Part shown: positions 1 through 5,923 of the stretch, one piece after another
Layout: each line of letters starts with the position of its first letter
Numbering within the stretch: position 1 is the first letter of the stretch
Assembly: GCA_964644375.1 (NCBI GenBank)
Contig: CAZXWJ010000198.1
Location: forward strand, 1-8,102
From: CAYNYM01 sp964644375
GTDB taxonomy: Bacteria; Desulfobacterota; DSM-4660; Desulfatiglandales; HGW-15
Direction: 5' to 3'
DNA: 8,102 bases
Program-made: the position numbers and the translations under genes
The notes under the pieces: model-generated
Seen by the model: the letters and a program-made list of their open reading frames with translations, nothing else
Told to the model about the DNA's origin: nothing
Database searches by the model: none

Positions 1-894
1 GGAGTCGATGAAAATGAGTTGTCCAAATTATCCCCCGAGGAGTTGATTCAATATTTCCTCGATAGGCTGAAAGAACAAACCGAGGCCCATCATGGAGGCC
101 ATAAGTGGATTGGAACCGGAGGCACGTCTCCGGTGGGGCATTCCGGTTACCATCCGGGCGGCATGCGGGTCGGTGGTGTGTCCCGAAATAAATCCGCCGT
201 GAAGGTGGCCATGGACAGGCGGTACAAAGATTATTCCCAGGAGGGCCCTTTGACCCAGGCCCAGATGGGTGAGGCCCTCAAGCGATTGCGCTACATGGTC
301 CCGGTCGGGGCGAAGGACCAGATCAATATCGATGAAACCATTTACCAGACCATGAAGCATGCCGGGGAGATAGAGATTGTCTTCGATCGGAGCCTCAAGG
401 ATCGGTTAAAGGTGATCCTGGCCATTGACAACGGCGGATGGTCTATGGATCCTTATATCTCAGTGGTTCAGACCCTGTTTAATTATGCCAGGGCCCAATT
501 CAAAGACCTCAAGACCTTTTTCTTCCACAACACCATCTATGACCATCTCTGGGAAGATCCGCCCAGGATTCGAAAAGGCCACCCGGTGGACGAACTCACA
601 CGCCTCGACCCCGACACCCGTGTGTTTATCGTGGGGGATGCCAGTATGGCACCTTATGAACTTATGGCCACGGACGGTTCCATTCATCTGGAAACACGAT
701 CCGGTCGGGCCAGTTACGAGCGGCTCCAGTTCATTGCCAAGACCTTCCCCCACTCGGTCTGGCTCAACCCCAAGATGGCCATCGAATGGCCCTATACTCG
801 GACCATCAATGTCATTCGAGAGATTTTTCCCATGTTTGAGTTGACTCTCGACGGCCTGGAAAAGGCGGTCAGGCATATGGTGAGCAAGAACTGA
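1..894 (+). CDS. VWA domain protein, CoxE-like family (5' end missing)
   Basis: The frame is open from base 1 (codons for GVDENELSK), so the gene begins outside the window; the first in-frame start-like codon, TTG at 19, is probably internal. About 297 residues are visible, ending in TGA. A His/Gly-rich block near residues 30-60 (HHGGHKWIGTGGTSP and GYHPGGMRVGG) precedes a VWA-like fold that starts near residue 137 (LKVILAIDNGGWSMDPY) and continues through FFFHNTIYDHLW and FIVGDASMAPYEL to a conserved-looking tail (FPHSVWLNP, FPMFELTLDGLEKAVRHM). From memory this is the CoxE-like VWA family, whose members usually sit beside a MoxR-type AAA+ ATPase and act in assembly or maturation of other proteins; the ATPase gene would be expected to the left. 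The metal site is atypical: D143-N-G-G-W-S-M replaces D-x-S-x-S. Family call is firm, target unknown. Confidence 0.85.
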   Translation, partial: GVDENELSKLSPEELIQYFLDRLKEQTEAHHGGHKWIGTGGTSPVGHSGYHPGGMRVGGVSRNKSAVKVAMDRRYKDYSQEGPLTQAQMGEALKRLRYMVPVGAKDQINIDETIYQTMKHAGEIEIVFDRSLKDRLKVILAIDNGGWSMDPYISVVQTLFNYARAQFKDLKTFFFHNTIYDHLWEDPPRIRKGHPVDELTRLDPDTRVFIVGDASMAPYELMATDGSIHLETRSGRASYERLQFIAKTFPHSVWLNPKMAIEWPYTRTINVIREIFPMFELTLDGLEKAVRHMVSKN

Positions 895-922
895 ATCGAG
901 ACTCTATCCCGCACACTGTCTT

Positions 923-963
923 GAAGCCCGTTGCCGAACATCGTTTCGGCGCCGGGCTTTTTA
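923..963 (+). terminator. Rho-independent terminator after the VWA gene
   Basis: AAGCCCG (924-930) pairs with CGGGCTT (953-959), then a short mismatch/wobble, then GCCGAA (933-938) pairs with TTCGGC (945-950) around a short loop. The stem runs into TTTTT at 958-962. It starts 29 nt after the VWA stop codon. On the minus strand the same hairpin lies 22 nt past the stop of the convergent UroD-family gene but lacks a U-tract there, so it may only partly stop transcription from that side. This is the only notable element in the 90-nt convergent gap. Confidence 0.8.
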
Positions 964-984
964 TTTCGTATGCGTTTAGCCTTA

Positions 985-1911
985 TTACGCCGGGATCAGT
1001 TGATTCGATTTAGAGAGCCGGTCATCGGCAAGGGTATATAACTCCCGTAGTCGTTCGAGAAAGTCTGGAGAATAAAAGCCACATGAAGAAGAGAGAATGA
1101 ACCCGCCTTTTTGGGAAAGCGTTCCGACGAGTTTCGAAAAGGTGTCTCTTTGGAAGGCGTTCAATAAGGGTGACTGAAGAAGAGCGGCATCGATTCCGGC
1201 CATCAGGGTCAGTTGCGACCCTTCGCCCTGTTTCAGGGAGGCAAGATCCAATGCGCTGTCCTGGCAGGCGGCCAAACCCTCGAAGCCGCAGTCGATGAGA
1301 TCGTCGATAAGGGCGCCGATATTGCCGCAGGAGTGGAAGAGTGCATGTGTCCCTTCCTGATGATGGATAAGGCCGGAGGTTTTTGTATAGAAGGGCATGA
1401 AGGTCTTACGAATTTCCTTTGGGCTGAAATAGGTGCTTTTTTCCGATGCGATATCGTCGGCCAGGATAAAGGCGTCGAGCCCAAATCCTCCGGCCGCCCG
1501 GATTAAATCTTCGACGCCTGCGGCCTCCTTGGCATAGGCGGATTCAAAATGACTCCTGTCCCTTGCCCAGAGGGTGAAAATCTCCATGAGCCCCTTGCTT
1601 TGCGTCAACCGCTGAAAGGGACCGTCGACAATCACTGCCGTAAAAAGGTCCTTGGTTTCTGAAAGAGTTTGAATATCTTCCAGAGCAAAATACCGGTATC
1701 CCTGGGTCTCATCGAGGCGGGCCTCCTCCGCAAGGGGAAGTACGAGCAGATCCATGCCCATTTGTCGGCAAAAGGCTGCGTGGCCCACCACATCATCTTG
1801 GAACCCTGCCTGCTCGAGAACTGATGTTCCCACCCAGACCTCTCCCCGTGGAACCCGGGTGGGTATTCGATGCGCAAAGGCCCTTTTGACCATATTTTTT
1901 GATCCGTTCAT
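985..1911 (-). CDS. Uroporphyrinogen decarboxylase / MtaA-family protein
   Basis: 308 residues. The family includes UroD (haem synthesis) and zinc-dependent methyltransferases such as MtaA, MtbA and CmuA that move methyl groups between corrinoid proteins and thiols. Visible signs are VPRGEVWVG near 20-28, DGPF at 96-99, ADDIASEKSTYFSP at 151-164, FHSCGNIGALIDDLI at 192-206, and SSSCGFYSPDF at 274-284. H193-x-C195 plus C277 match the zinc-ligand pattern of the methyltransferase branch, which true UroD lacks, so a methyltransferase-like role is favoured. It is somewhat short for the family (about 340). Its ATG overlaps the receiver-HDOD stop as ATGA, implying translational coupling; a second Met at codon 7 (1893) is an alternative start with a weak GGA upstream. 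No corrinoid protein or activase is encoded in the window. The physiological substrate cannot be named. Confidence 0.85.
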   Translation of the reverse strand: MNGSKNMVKRAFAHRIPTRVPRGEVWVGTSVLEQAGFQDDVVGHAAFCRQMGMDLLVLPLAEEARLDETQGYRYFALEDIQTLSETKDLFTAVIVDGPFQRLTQSKGLMEIFTLWARDRSHFESAYAKEAAGVEDLIRAAGGFGLDAFILADDIASEKSTYFSPKEIRKTFMPFYTKTSGLIHHQEGTHALFHSCGNIGALIDDLIDCGFEGLAACQDSALDLASLKQGEGSQLTLMAGIDAALLQSPLLNAFQRDTFSKLVGTLSQKGGFILSSSCGFYSPDFLERLRELYTLADDRLSKSNQLIPA

Positions 1912-3197
1912 GTCAGGATGTGCCCCAGGGATTCCATCCTCTTTTTGACCCGTTCTTTGATGTCGGAGAGTGTCCCGAACTCAATCCGAAGGATGCGTTC
2001 GATGTCCTTGTCTTGGGGCAGAAAGGGGGTCCATTCGGCAAGATCGTAGCCGATGGTCTTGACCAGCATATTGGCACCGTGTACGAGCTTGATCATCTCA
2101 TTATCGAACCCTGCCGCCTCCGGTTTGTGATGATACTTCGCCACCTTCATGTATTCTTCGGAAAAGCCCCATTTTTTGAGCAATGCCGCACCGAAATCAG
2201 AGTGAAACCGGGGAAAGATCTGACGAATCTTGGCGCTGTTGAGTTCTTCTTCAAAGCGGTCCTCCCTTTCAAGCTCACTGAGAACCTGAAGTAAAAGCAG
2301 TTTTCCGATATCGTGAAAAAGCCCCATCATGAAGTGTCTTTCTGCGGGCCTTTCCCCTTGTTGCTCCGCAATGATCTCGGAAGCGCAGGCGCAGGCAAGA
2401 GAATGCTTCCACATCTTTTCCAGAAGGGATGAATATTTTCTGTCCGCACTGATGTAAAGGGTCCGGTTGCAAATGGCCGTGACATATTGCTGGGTTGTCT
2501 TTATTCCCAACCTGCTGATAGCCTTTTCCAGAGAGGTGTTTTTCTCCACTCCTCGATAAATCGGCGTGTTGGATACGCTGATGAGCTTGGCTGAAATAGC
2601 CGGATCCTGCTTCAGAAGGGTCGCGATTTGGTCAACACTGGAGCCGAGCCGGACAAGCTCTTTAAATTTTAGAGCGATTCGGGAAAAAGGGGGTAAATTA
2701 ATGTCCCCCCTTTTTAAACGAGAGGATATCTCCTCGACAATTCCGGGTTTCTTTACTTCTGTCGGGCCTTTTTTCGAGGCTGGAAGGGGCGATCCGTCTT
2801 TCCTGCAGAATATCCCCAGTTTCGCAAGTCTTTGGACCAATAAATTCTTTTCAAAGGGTTTGACGATGTAACTGTCGCATCCGGCCTGAATGCATTTCAT
2901 GACTGTCCCCTTGTCCGTCCGTGAAGAAACGACCAAAATTTTTATTTTTTTTTGGGGGGGAATGTCCCATGAGTCCTCCAGTTGGCGGATTTCATGAAGA
3001 GCCTCGATTTCCTCTGCCCCGGATTCGGAGATATCCAGGGTCATGAGATCGAAGGGAGCCCAGTCCGCCCAGGCTTCCTTAAAGGCCGGAGCGGCCTTGG
3101 ATGTCTTATCGGCTGTTTCGCATTCCCCAAATGCTTCCAGGATTTTCCGGATCGTTTTTCGGCCCTTTGAATCATGATTGACAACAAGAATTCTCAT
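1908..3197 (-). CDS. Receiver domain fused to HDOD domain
   Basis: 429 residues: a response-regulator receiver (about 1-125), a Lys/Pro-rich linker (about 130-155), an HDOD domain (about 160-345) and a C-terminal helical tail. Receiver landmarks are phospho-acceptor D55, S91 at the CheY T87 position, Y110 and K113 in KPF. The two acidic Mg-binding positions are instead N7 and H8 (VVNHD), so phosphorylation chemistry may be altered. The HDOD part starts LPPFSRIALKFKELV and carries LLKQDPAISAKLISVSN; it keeps H265, H295-D296 in GLFHDIGK, H in RFHSDFG and HH in KYHHKPE, so possible metal-ligand residues remain, although HDOD proteins are generally regarded as signalling modules without proven hydrolase activity. 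AGAGGG sits 4 nt before the ATG. No histidine kinase gene is nearby. The gene follows the Crp/Fnr gene after 100 nt and overlaps the UroD-family start. Confidence 0.92.
   Translation of the reverse strand: MRILVVNHDSKGRKTIRKILEAFGECETADKTSKAAPAFKEAWADWAPFDLMTLDISESGAEEIEALHEIRQLEDSWDIPPQKKIKILVVSSRTDKGTVMKCIQAGCDSYIVKPFEKNLLVQRLAKLGIFCRKDGSPLPASKKGPTEVKKPGIVEEISSRLKRGDINLPPFSRIALKFKELVRLGSSVDQIATLLKQDPAISAKLISVSNTPIYRGVEKNTSLEKAISRLGIKTTQQYVTAICNRTLYISADRKYSSLLEKMWKHSLACACASEIIAEQQGERPAERHFMMGLFHDIGKLLLLQVLSELEREDRFEEELNSAKIRQIFPRFHSDFGAALLKKWGFSEEYMKVAKYHHKPEAAGFDNEMIKLVHGANMLVKTIGYDLAEWTPFLPQDKDIERILRIEFGTLSDIKERVKKRMESLGHILT
2945..2960. repeat. Adjacent homopolymer tracts, T9 then G7 (coding strand C7A9)
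   Basis: On the coding (minus) strand seven C are followed directly by nine A inside the receiver-HDOD gene, covering codons for P80-P81-Q82-K83-K84. As read, the frame is intact. Skipping one base in the tract gives CCC CCC AAA AAA AAA TAA, an immediate stop. The tract falls in the loop before receiver strand beta-4, and such tracts are prone to replication or transcription slippage and to sequencing error. Confidence 0.9.
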
Positions 3198-3201
3198 TTA
3201 T

Positions 3202-3207
3202 CCCTCT
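3202..3207 (-). promoter_or_regulatory. Ribosome binding site of the receiver-HDOD gene
   Basis: The minus strand reads AGAGGG, then ATAA, then ATG at 3197. This purine-rich site supports the chosen ATG and shows the third gene of the cluster has its own initiation signal, unlike the genes on either side of it. Confidence 0.65.
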
Positions 3208-3246
3208 TTTCGAATACAAAAATATCTGCGGTTCCTTCACCCCACC

Positions 3247-3288
3247 ATCCCTATCATTTTTGGTAGGGGTAGAGAGAAAAATATTCTC
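3247..3288. repeat. Two small inverted repeats in the Crp to receiver-HDOD gap
   Basis: In the 100-nt gap (3198-3297), ATCCCTATC (3247-3255) pairs with GGTAGGGGT (3262-3270) using two G-T wobbles around a 6-nt loop, and GAGAA (3274-3278) pairs perfectly with TTCTC (3284-3288) around 5 nt. Neither has a U-tract on the minus strand, so they are not standard terminators. They could be an mRNA-processing or attenuating structure, or a regulator site. No convincing -35/-10 pair was found in this gap, so an internal promoter is not supported. Confidence 0.4.
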
Positions 3289-3297
3289 AGACCTTTT

Positions 3298-3975
3298 TTA
3301 CAGCCTTCCACCCGACTCGACCAAGCCCTCGAGCCCTTCCAGGTCGAGGATTTTGATGCGGGAACCCTCTGTTTCGATCAGGCCCAGGGCGTTCATTCTT
3401 TTCAGGATGCGGGAGAGTGTCTCGGGGATTGTCCCGAGCAGGCTGGCAAGTTGCCCCTTTGAGATGGGCAGTCGCAGGTGCCGAGAGCCCCTTTCTTTTT
3501 CGCTCAGATAAAGCAGATAGGCCGCCAGTCGACCGGGAACCTCCTTAAGGGAAAGGTCGTCGACGAGGCGGGTGAAACGACGCAGCCTTTTGGATAGGAT
3601 GGCGAGCATGTTCAGGGCCAGGGAAGGATTCCGGCCTATCAGACCGGTGAAGATTTTCCTTGGGAAGAAAAAAAGCCGGCTTTTTTCCACGGCCTCGGCA
3701 TTGGCAGGAAAACGTTCCCCTGCGAAAACGGGCACCTCTCCAAAGGGCTCGCCCGGCCCGAAGATATGGAGAATCTGTTCCTTGCCCTCGGGGGATATCT
3801 TATAAATTTTAACCTTCCCGGTAATCAAGAGATAGAAACCATCCCCTTCATCTCCCTCCGCAAAGATGGTCTGACCACGGCGAACGATCTTGTCCAGGGC
3901 AATGGCGGCCAGGCTCTCCAGTTGCTCTGCCGGGAGCCCTCTAAACAGGGGAAAAGTGGCGAGGATTTCGGTCAT
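3298..3975 (-). CDS. Crp/Fnr-family transcriptional regulator
   Basis: 225 residues, the normal family length. The N-terminal half is a cyclic-nucleotide-binding-type beta-roll (about 8-115) with GDEGDGFYLLITGKVKIY (41-58) and GPGEPFGEVPVFAGE (73-87). The CRP cAMP-contact Arg-Ser is not present at the equivalent place (RFPANAEA), so cAMP is an unlikely ligand. A dimerisation helix (about 117-142) leads to a winged HTH (about 147-215) whose recognition helix has E185-T-L-S188-R189, the E-x-x-S-R pattern of FNR. There is no cysteine at all, so an Fe-S cluster of the FNR type is excluded; cysteine-free members such as Dnr/NnrR or haem-binding relatives are alternatives. The ATG lies 3 nt after the phosphatase stop codon, with only a weak GGAT upstream, which suggests coupled translation. 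Ligand and targets are unknown; nearby promoters are candidates. Confidence 0.92.
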   Translation of the reverse strand: MTEILATFPLFRGLPAEQLESLAAIALDKIVRRGQTIFAEGDEGDGFYLLITGKVKIYKISPEGKEQILHIFGPGEPFGEVPVFAGERFPANAEAVEKSRLFFFPRKIFTGLIGRNPSLALNMLAILSKRLRRFTRLVDDLSLKEVPGRLAAYLLYLSEKERGSRHLRLPISKGQLASLLGTIPETLSRILKRMNALGLIETEGSRIKILDLEGLEGLVESGGRL

Positions 3976-3978
3976 CTG

Positions 3979-4581
3979 CTATCCGCTGATGAGTCGGACC
4001 AGGGCTGAATCGGGGAAATAATCGATGATATTCAGGCACCCGTAATCCTGGTGAAGATTGAAGAGATGAGCCAGGTCGAGACCCAGGGCGTGACAGAGAA
4101 TGACCCGGTTGACACCGCCGTGGGCAACAATTAGAATATCCTCTCCTTCATGGCGTTTCAAGATTTCCTGGACGCAGGGCAGCACTCTCCCGGAAAGCTG
4201 GCCCACGCTCTCTCCACCGCCGGGAGGCGTGAAATTCACGATATCATCCTTCCGTCTCTCAAGATCTTGGGGAGACCCTTGATGAATTTCATCCAGGGTC
4301 AGGCCTTCCCAATCGGCGAAATGCATCTCTCGAAGATCAGGATAGGCATGGTGAGGGACGTCATGATACCGGCTGATGATGCGGGCACCCAAAACGGCTC
4401 TCTTGAGATCACTCGAATAAACGGCACGGATATCGGCGAGTTGCAGCCTTTCCGCCAAATGTTCCATCTGGAGCCTGCCGACCTCCGTAATCGGGACATC
4501 CGTATGGCCGTATACAGGGTGCCGCTCATAGCCCGCCACTTGGCCGTGTCTTACCAAATAGATCCTTTTTCGCCTTTTCAT
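3979..4581 (-). CDS. Histidine phosphatase family protein (phosphoglycerate-mutase fold)
   Basis: 200 residues. The catalytic core is clear: R11-H12-G13 (phospho-accepting His) in YLVRHGQ, R61 in YSSDLKRAV, E85 in LREMHFADWEGLTLDEI, and H154 in IVAHGGVNRVIL. The GGGESVGQLSGRV segment (121-133) and overall size are those of small phosphatases such as CobC (alpha-ribazole phosphatase) and the broad-specificity PhoE-like enzymes. The substrate cannot be fixed from sequence alone; the UroD/MtaA-family gene in the same cluster makes a corrinoid link possible. It is the first gene of the minus-strand cluster. The ATG at 4581 has no Shine-Dalgarno sequence, and the promoter's -10 box ends only 8 nt before it, so the mRNA is predicted to be almost leaderless. 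A TTG at codon 9 has purines upstream but would delete the first beta-strand. Confidence 0.9.
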   Translation of the reverse strand: MKRRKRIYLVRHGQVAGYERHPVYGHTDVPITEVGRLQMEHLAERLQLADIRAVYSSDLKRAVLGARIISRYHDVPHHAYPDLREMHFADWEGLTLDEIHQGSPQDLERRKDDIVNFTPPGGGESVGQLSGRVLPCVQEILKRHEGEDILIVAHGGVNRVILCHALGLDLAHLFNLHQDYGCLNIIDYFPDSALVRLISG

Positions 4582-4589
4582 GATCGGGC

Positions 4590-4618
4590 ATAATAGGGGC
4601 GAAGATCCGTAATGTCAA
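4590..4618 (-). promoter_or_regulatory. Strong sigma-70 promoter of the minus-strand cluster
   Basis: Read on the minus strand: TTGACA (4618-4613), a 17-bp spacer (4612-4596), TATTAT (4595-4590). This is a perfect -35 box, ideal spacing and a 5-of-6 match at -10. Transcription should begin near 4584-4583, only about 2-3 nt before the phosphatase ATG at 4581. It is oriented to drive phosphatase, Crp/Fnr, receiver-HDOD and UroD-family genes. A short CAAT-N3-ATTG inverted repeat overlaps the -35 side but is too small to call an operator. Confidence 0.8.
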
Positions 4619-4722
4619 TGAGATTGGTCTTTATTAAAGCGTATGAATGATGTATAAGCTTGAAAATTACAGGCAGGGCGAGAAAGGGCACGGAGTGCTG
4701 AAAGAGGAATGTCGGCTATAAA

Positions 4723-4760
4723 GAAAAAAATCTTATGATTTTTTTCCTGTTTTCGACAGG
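4723..4760. repeat. Two adjacent perfect inverted repeats upstream of the small cysteine protein
   Basis: GAAAAAAATC (4723-4732) pairs with GATTTTTTTC (4737-4746) around TTAT, a 10-bp almost pure A/T stem. Next to it CCTGT (4746-4750) pairs with ACAGG (4756-4760) around TTTCG; the two share base 4746. They lie 24 nt before the ATG at 4785, probably in the 5' leader or promoter of that gene. The rest of the 203-nt intergenic region (4582-4784) holds the minus-strand promoter and no clear plus-strand promoter; TATAAA at 4717-4722 has no good -35 partner. Confidence 0.55.
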
Positions 4761-4784
4761 AATTGCTGAACCATTCGGGAAAAA

Positions 4785-5063
4785 ATGCAAAACGGCACAC
4801 ATTCAATGGTGAAAAAGACTTGTTTTGGCATTCTGGGTTCGGTCTTTCCTTTGGGCGATAGGGGCCTGAGGGAGGTTCGTCCCGAGTGCTTTCAATGCCC
4901 TGAACGGGTTGCCTGTCTTAAGGCGGCCTTGGACACCCGAGAAGGGGTGGATTTGAGGGACGGGATCCTTGAACGATCCGATGCAAAGGGCCTGATCGGC
5001 AGGGTGAAACGATGGTCCCGGAAAAAGACCCTCAGCCGAATCAGAGACCGGGAGAAAACGTAA
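4785..5063 (+). CDS. Small four-cysteine protein, conserved-looking, function unknown
   Basis: 92 residues from ATG 4785 (GGGA 4 nt upstream), or 85 from ATG 4806, which has no visible ribosome site. Four cysteines stand out: C13 in KTCFGILGSVFPLGDRGL and C35-x2-C38-x5-C44 in ECFQCPERVACLKAAL, an arrangement able to bind zinc or an Fe-S cluster. The C-terminal third is strongly basic (RVKRWSRKKTLSRIRDREK), consistent with nucleic-acid or membrane-surface contact. No signal peptide or membrane segment is seen. From memory, similar short proteins with CFG...PLG and a CxxC core occur in sulfate-reducing bacteria, but I cannot name a described family. It ends 5 nt before the start of the zinc-ribbon/Yip1 gene, so the two are probably co-transcribed and may be functionally linked. 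Confidence 0.75.
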   Translation: MQNGTHSMVKKTCFGILGSVFPLGDRGLREVRPECFQCPERVACLKAALDTREGVDLRDGILERSDAKGLIGRVKRWSRKKTLSRIRDREKT

Positions 5064-5068
5064 GCCAA

Positions 5069-5854
5069 ATGACTGTCGAGATTGTTTGTCCGAATTGCCA
5101 TTTTTCCAAGAGGGTTCCGAGAGAAAATATTCCTGCCAGGGCTCGATGGGCAAACTGTCCGAGTTGCGGATATCGGTTCAAGGTTTCCGGCCGAGGCATC
5201 GGCGGCATCCCATTTAGGCTGGGACCGGAGGCGGAGCCGGCACATGATGGCCCCCCTCTCCCTTTTTCCGGTCAAGACCTGCCGGAACAGAGTTTCTGGA
5301 GTGGTTTATACGGAAGCTTCAAATCGGTGCTTTTTTCTCCGAGGAGTTTTTTTCAGTCCATGCCTGCCGCTGGGGGGATTGGAGAGCCCCTTGCGTTCGG
5401 TCTTTTTTTCGGTTCCCTTGGGGCCATGTTCGGGTGGTCCTGGAAGTTCCTGCTGCTTTGGGAAAATTTTAACCCTTTCGGTGAGTACTTCATGGGGCCC
5501 TTTACCCTGGAAATTTTTTTTATCGGTGTTTTAATACTGTCGCCCCTGCTCGTTATCCTTGAAATATTTTTTTCCAGTTGCATCCTTCATGTGACCCTTA
5601 TGATCGTCGGGGGGGCGGGGGGTGGGTTTGACGCCACTTTCAAGGTCATGGCCTATTCTCAGGCCTCCCAGGTCTTCGGCCTGATCCCCTTCCTGGGCGG
5701 CGTCATCGGATGGTTCTGGCAACTCGTGATTCGTATTATTGGACTGAAGAAAATCCATCAGACAACCTATTTAAAGATCGTTCTGGCCTTTCTGCTTCCC
5801 CTTGGGGCGGTCATTTTGACCGCCATAGGGATCATGGCATTTGCTTTATCTTGA
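5069..5854 (+). CDS. Zinc-ribbon plus Yip1-domain membrane protein
   Basis: 261 residues from ATG 5069. An in-frame ATG at 5012 would add 19 polar residues and overlap the previous gene; 5069 is preferred because MTVEIVCPNC is the usual opening of this zinc ribbon. C7-x2-C10 and C30-x2-C33 form an MJ0042-type zinc ribbon ending RFKVSGRG. A Pro/Gly-rich linker (41-75) leads to a Yip1-type membrane domain: SVLFSPRSFFQSMP (86-99), then hydrophobic stretches at about 107-131, 146-180 (probably two spans), 199-224 and 235-259. FKVMAYSQASQVFGLIPFLGG and IIGLKKIHQTTYLK are characteristic of bacterial Yip1 proteins. It should sit in the inner membrane with the ribbon probably cytoplasmic. Bacterial Yip1 proteins have no well-defined role. 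It follows the small cysteine protein by 5 nt. Confidence 0.88.
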   Translation: MTVEIVCPNCHFSKRVPRENIPARARWANCPSCGYRFKVSGRGIGGIPFRLGPEAEPAHDGPPLPFSGQDLPEQSFWSGLYGSFKSVLFSPRSFFQSMPAAGGIGEPLAFGLFFGSLGAMFGWSWKFLLLWENFNPFGEYFMGPFTLEIFFIGVLILSPLLVILEIFFSSCILHVTLMIVGGAGGGFDATFKVMAYSQASQVFGLIPFLGGVIGWFWQLVIRIIGLKKIHQTTYLKIVLAFLLPLGAVILTAIGIMAFALS

Positions 5855-5923
5855 CATGGCATGCCCGGTTATTCTCCCCCCCGATGGGGCGGAAATATTC
5901 GAATGAAAGGATTCTTTGCAGCC

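Noticed and set aside
460..876. 138-codon minus-strand open frame opposite the VWA gene
   Set aside because: It mirrors the VWA coding region, which has clear family motifs, and shows no domain.
1213..1506. 97-codon plus-strand open frame inside the UroD-family gene
   Set aside because: It is the complement of well-conserved zinc-site and ADDIAS coding sequence, with no start context or domain of its own.
4686..4700. Sigma-54-like GGGCAC...TGCT upstream of the small cysteine gene
   Set aside because: The GG and GC elements are separated by 8 nt, two short of the required 10, and the -24 box lacks the T of TGGC.
4615..4806. 63-codon open frame on the minus strand in the divergent intergenic region
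   Set aside because: It runs over the inverted repeats and the -35 box of the phosphatase promoter, has Phe-rich low-complexity sequence and no recognisable family.
5012..5068. Longer N-terminus for the zinc-ribbon/Yip1 protein from ATG 5012
   Set aside because: It would overlap the small cysteine gene by 52 nt and add polar low-complexity residues before a zinc ribbon that normally opens the protein; kept only as an alternative.
5851..5879. TTGACA at 5851-5856 as a helicase promoter
   Set aside because: With 16-18 bp spacing the -10 position falls in CTCCCC-type sequence; the hexamer overlaps the end of the Yip1 gene and has no usable partner.
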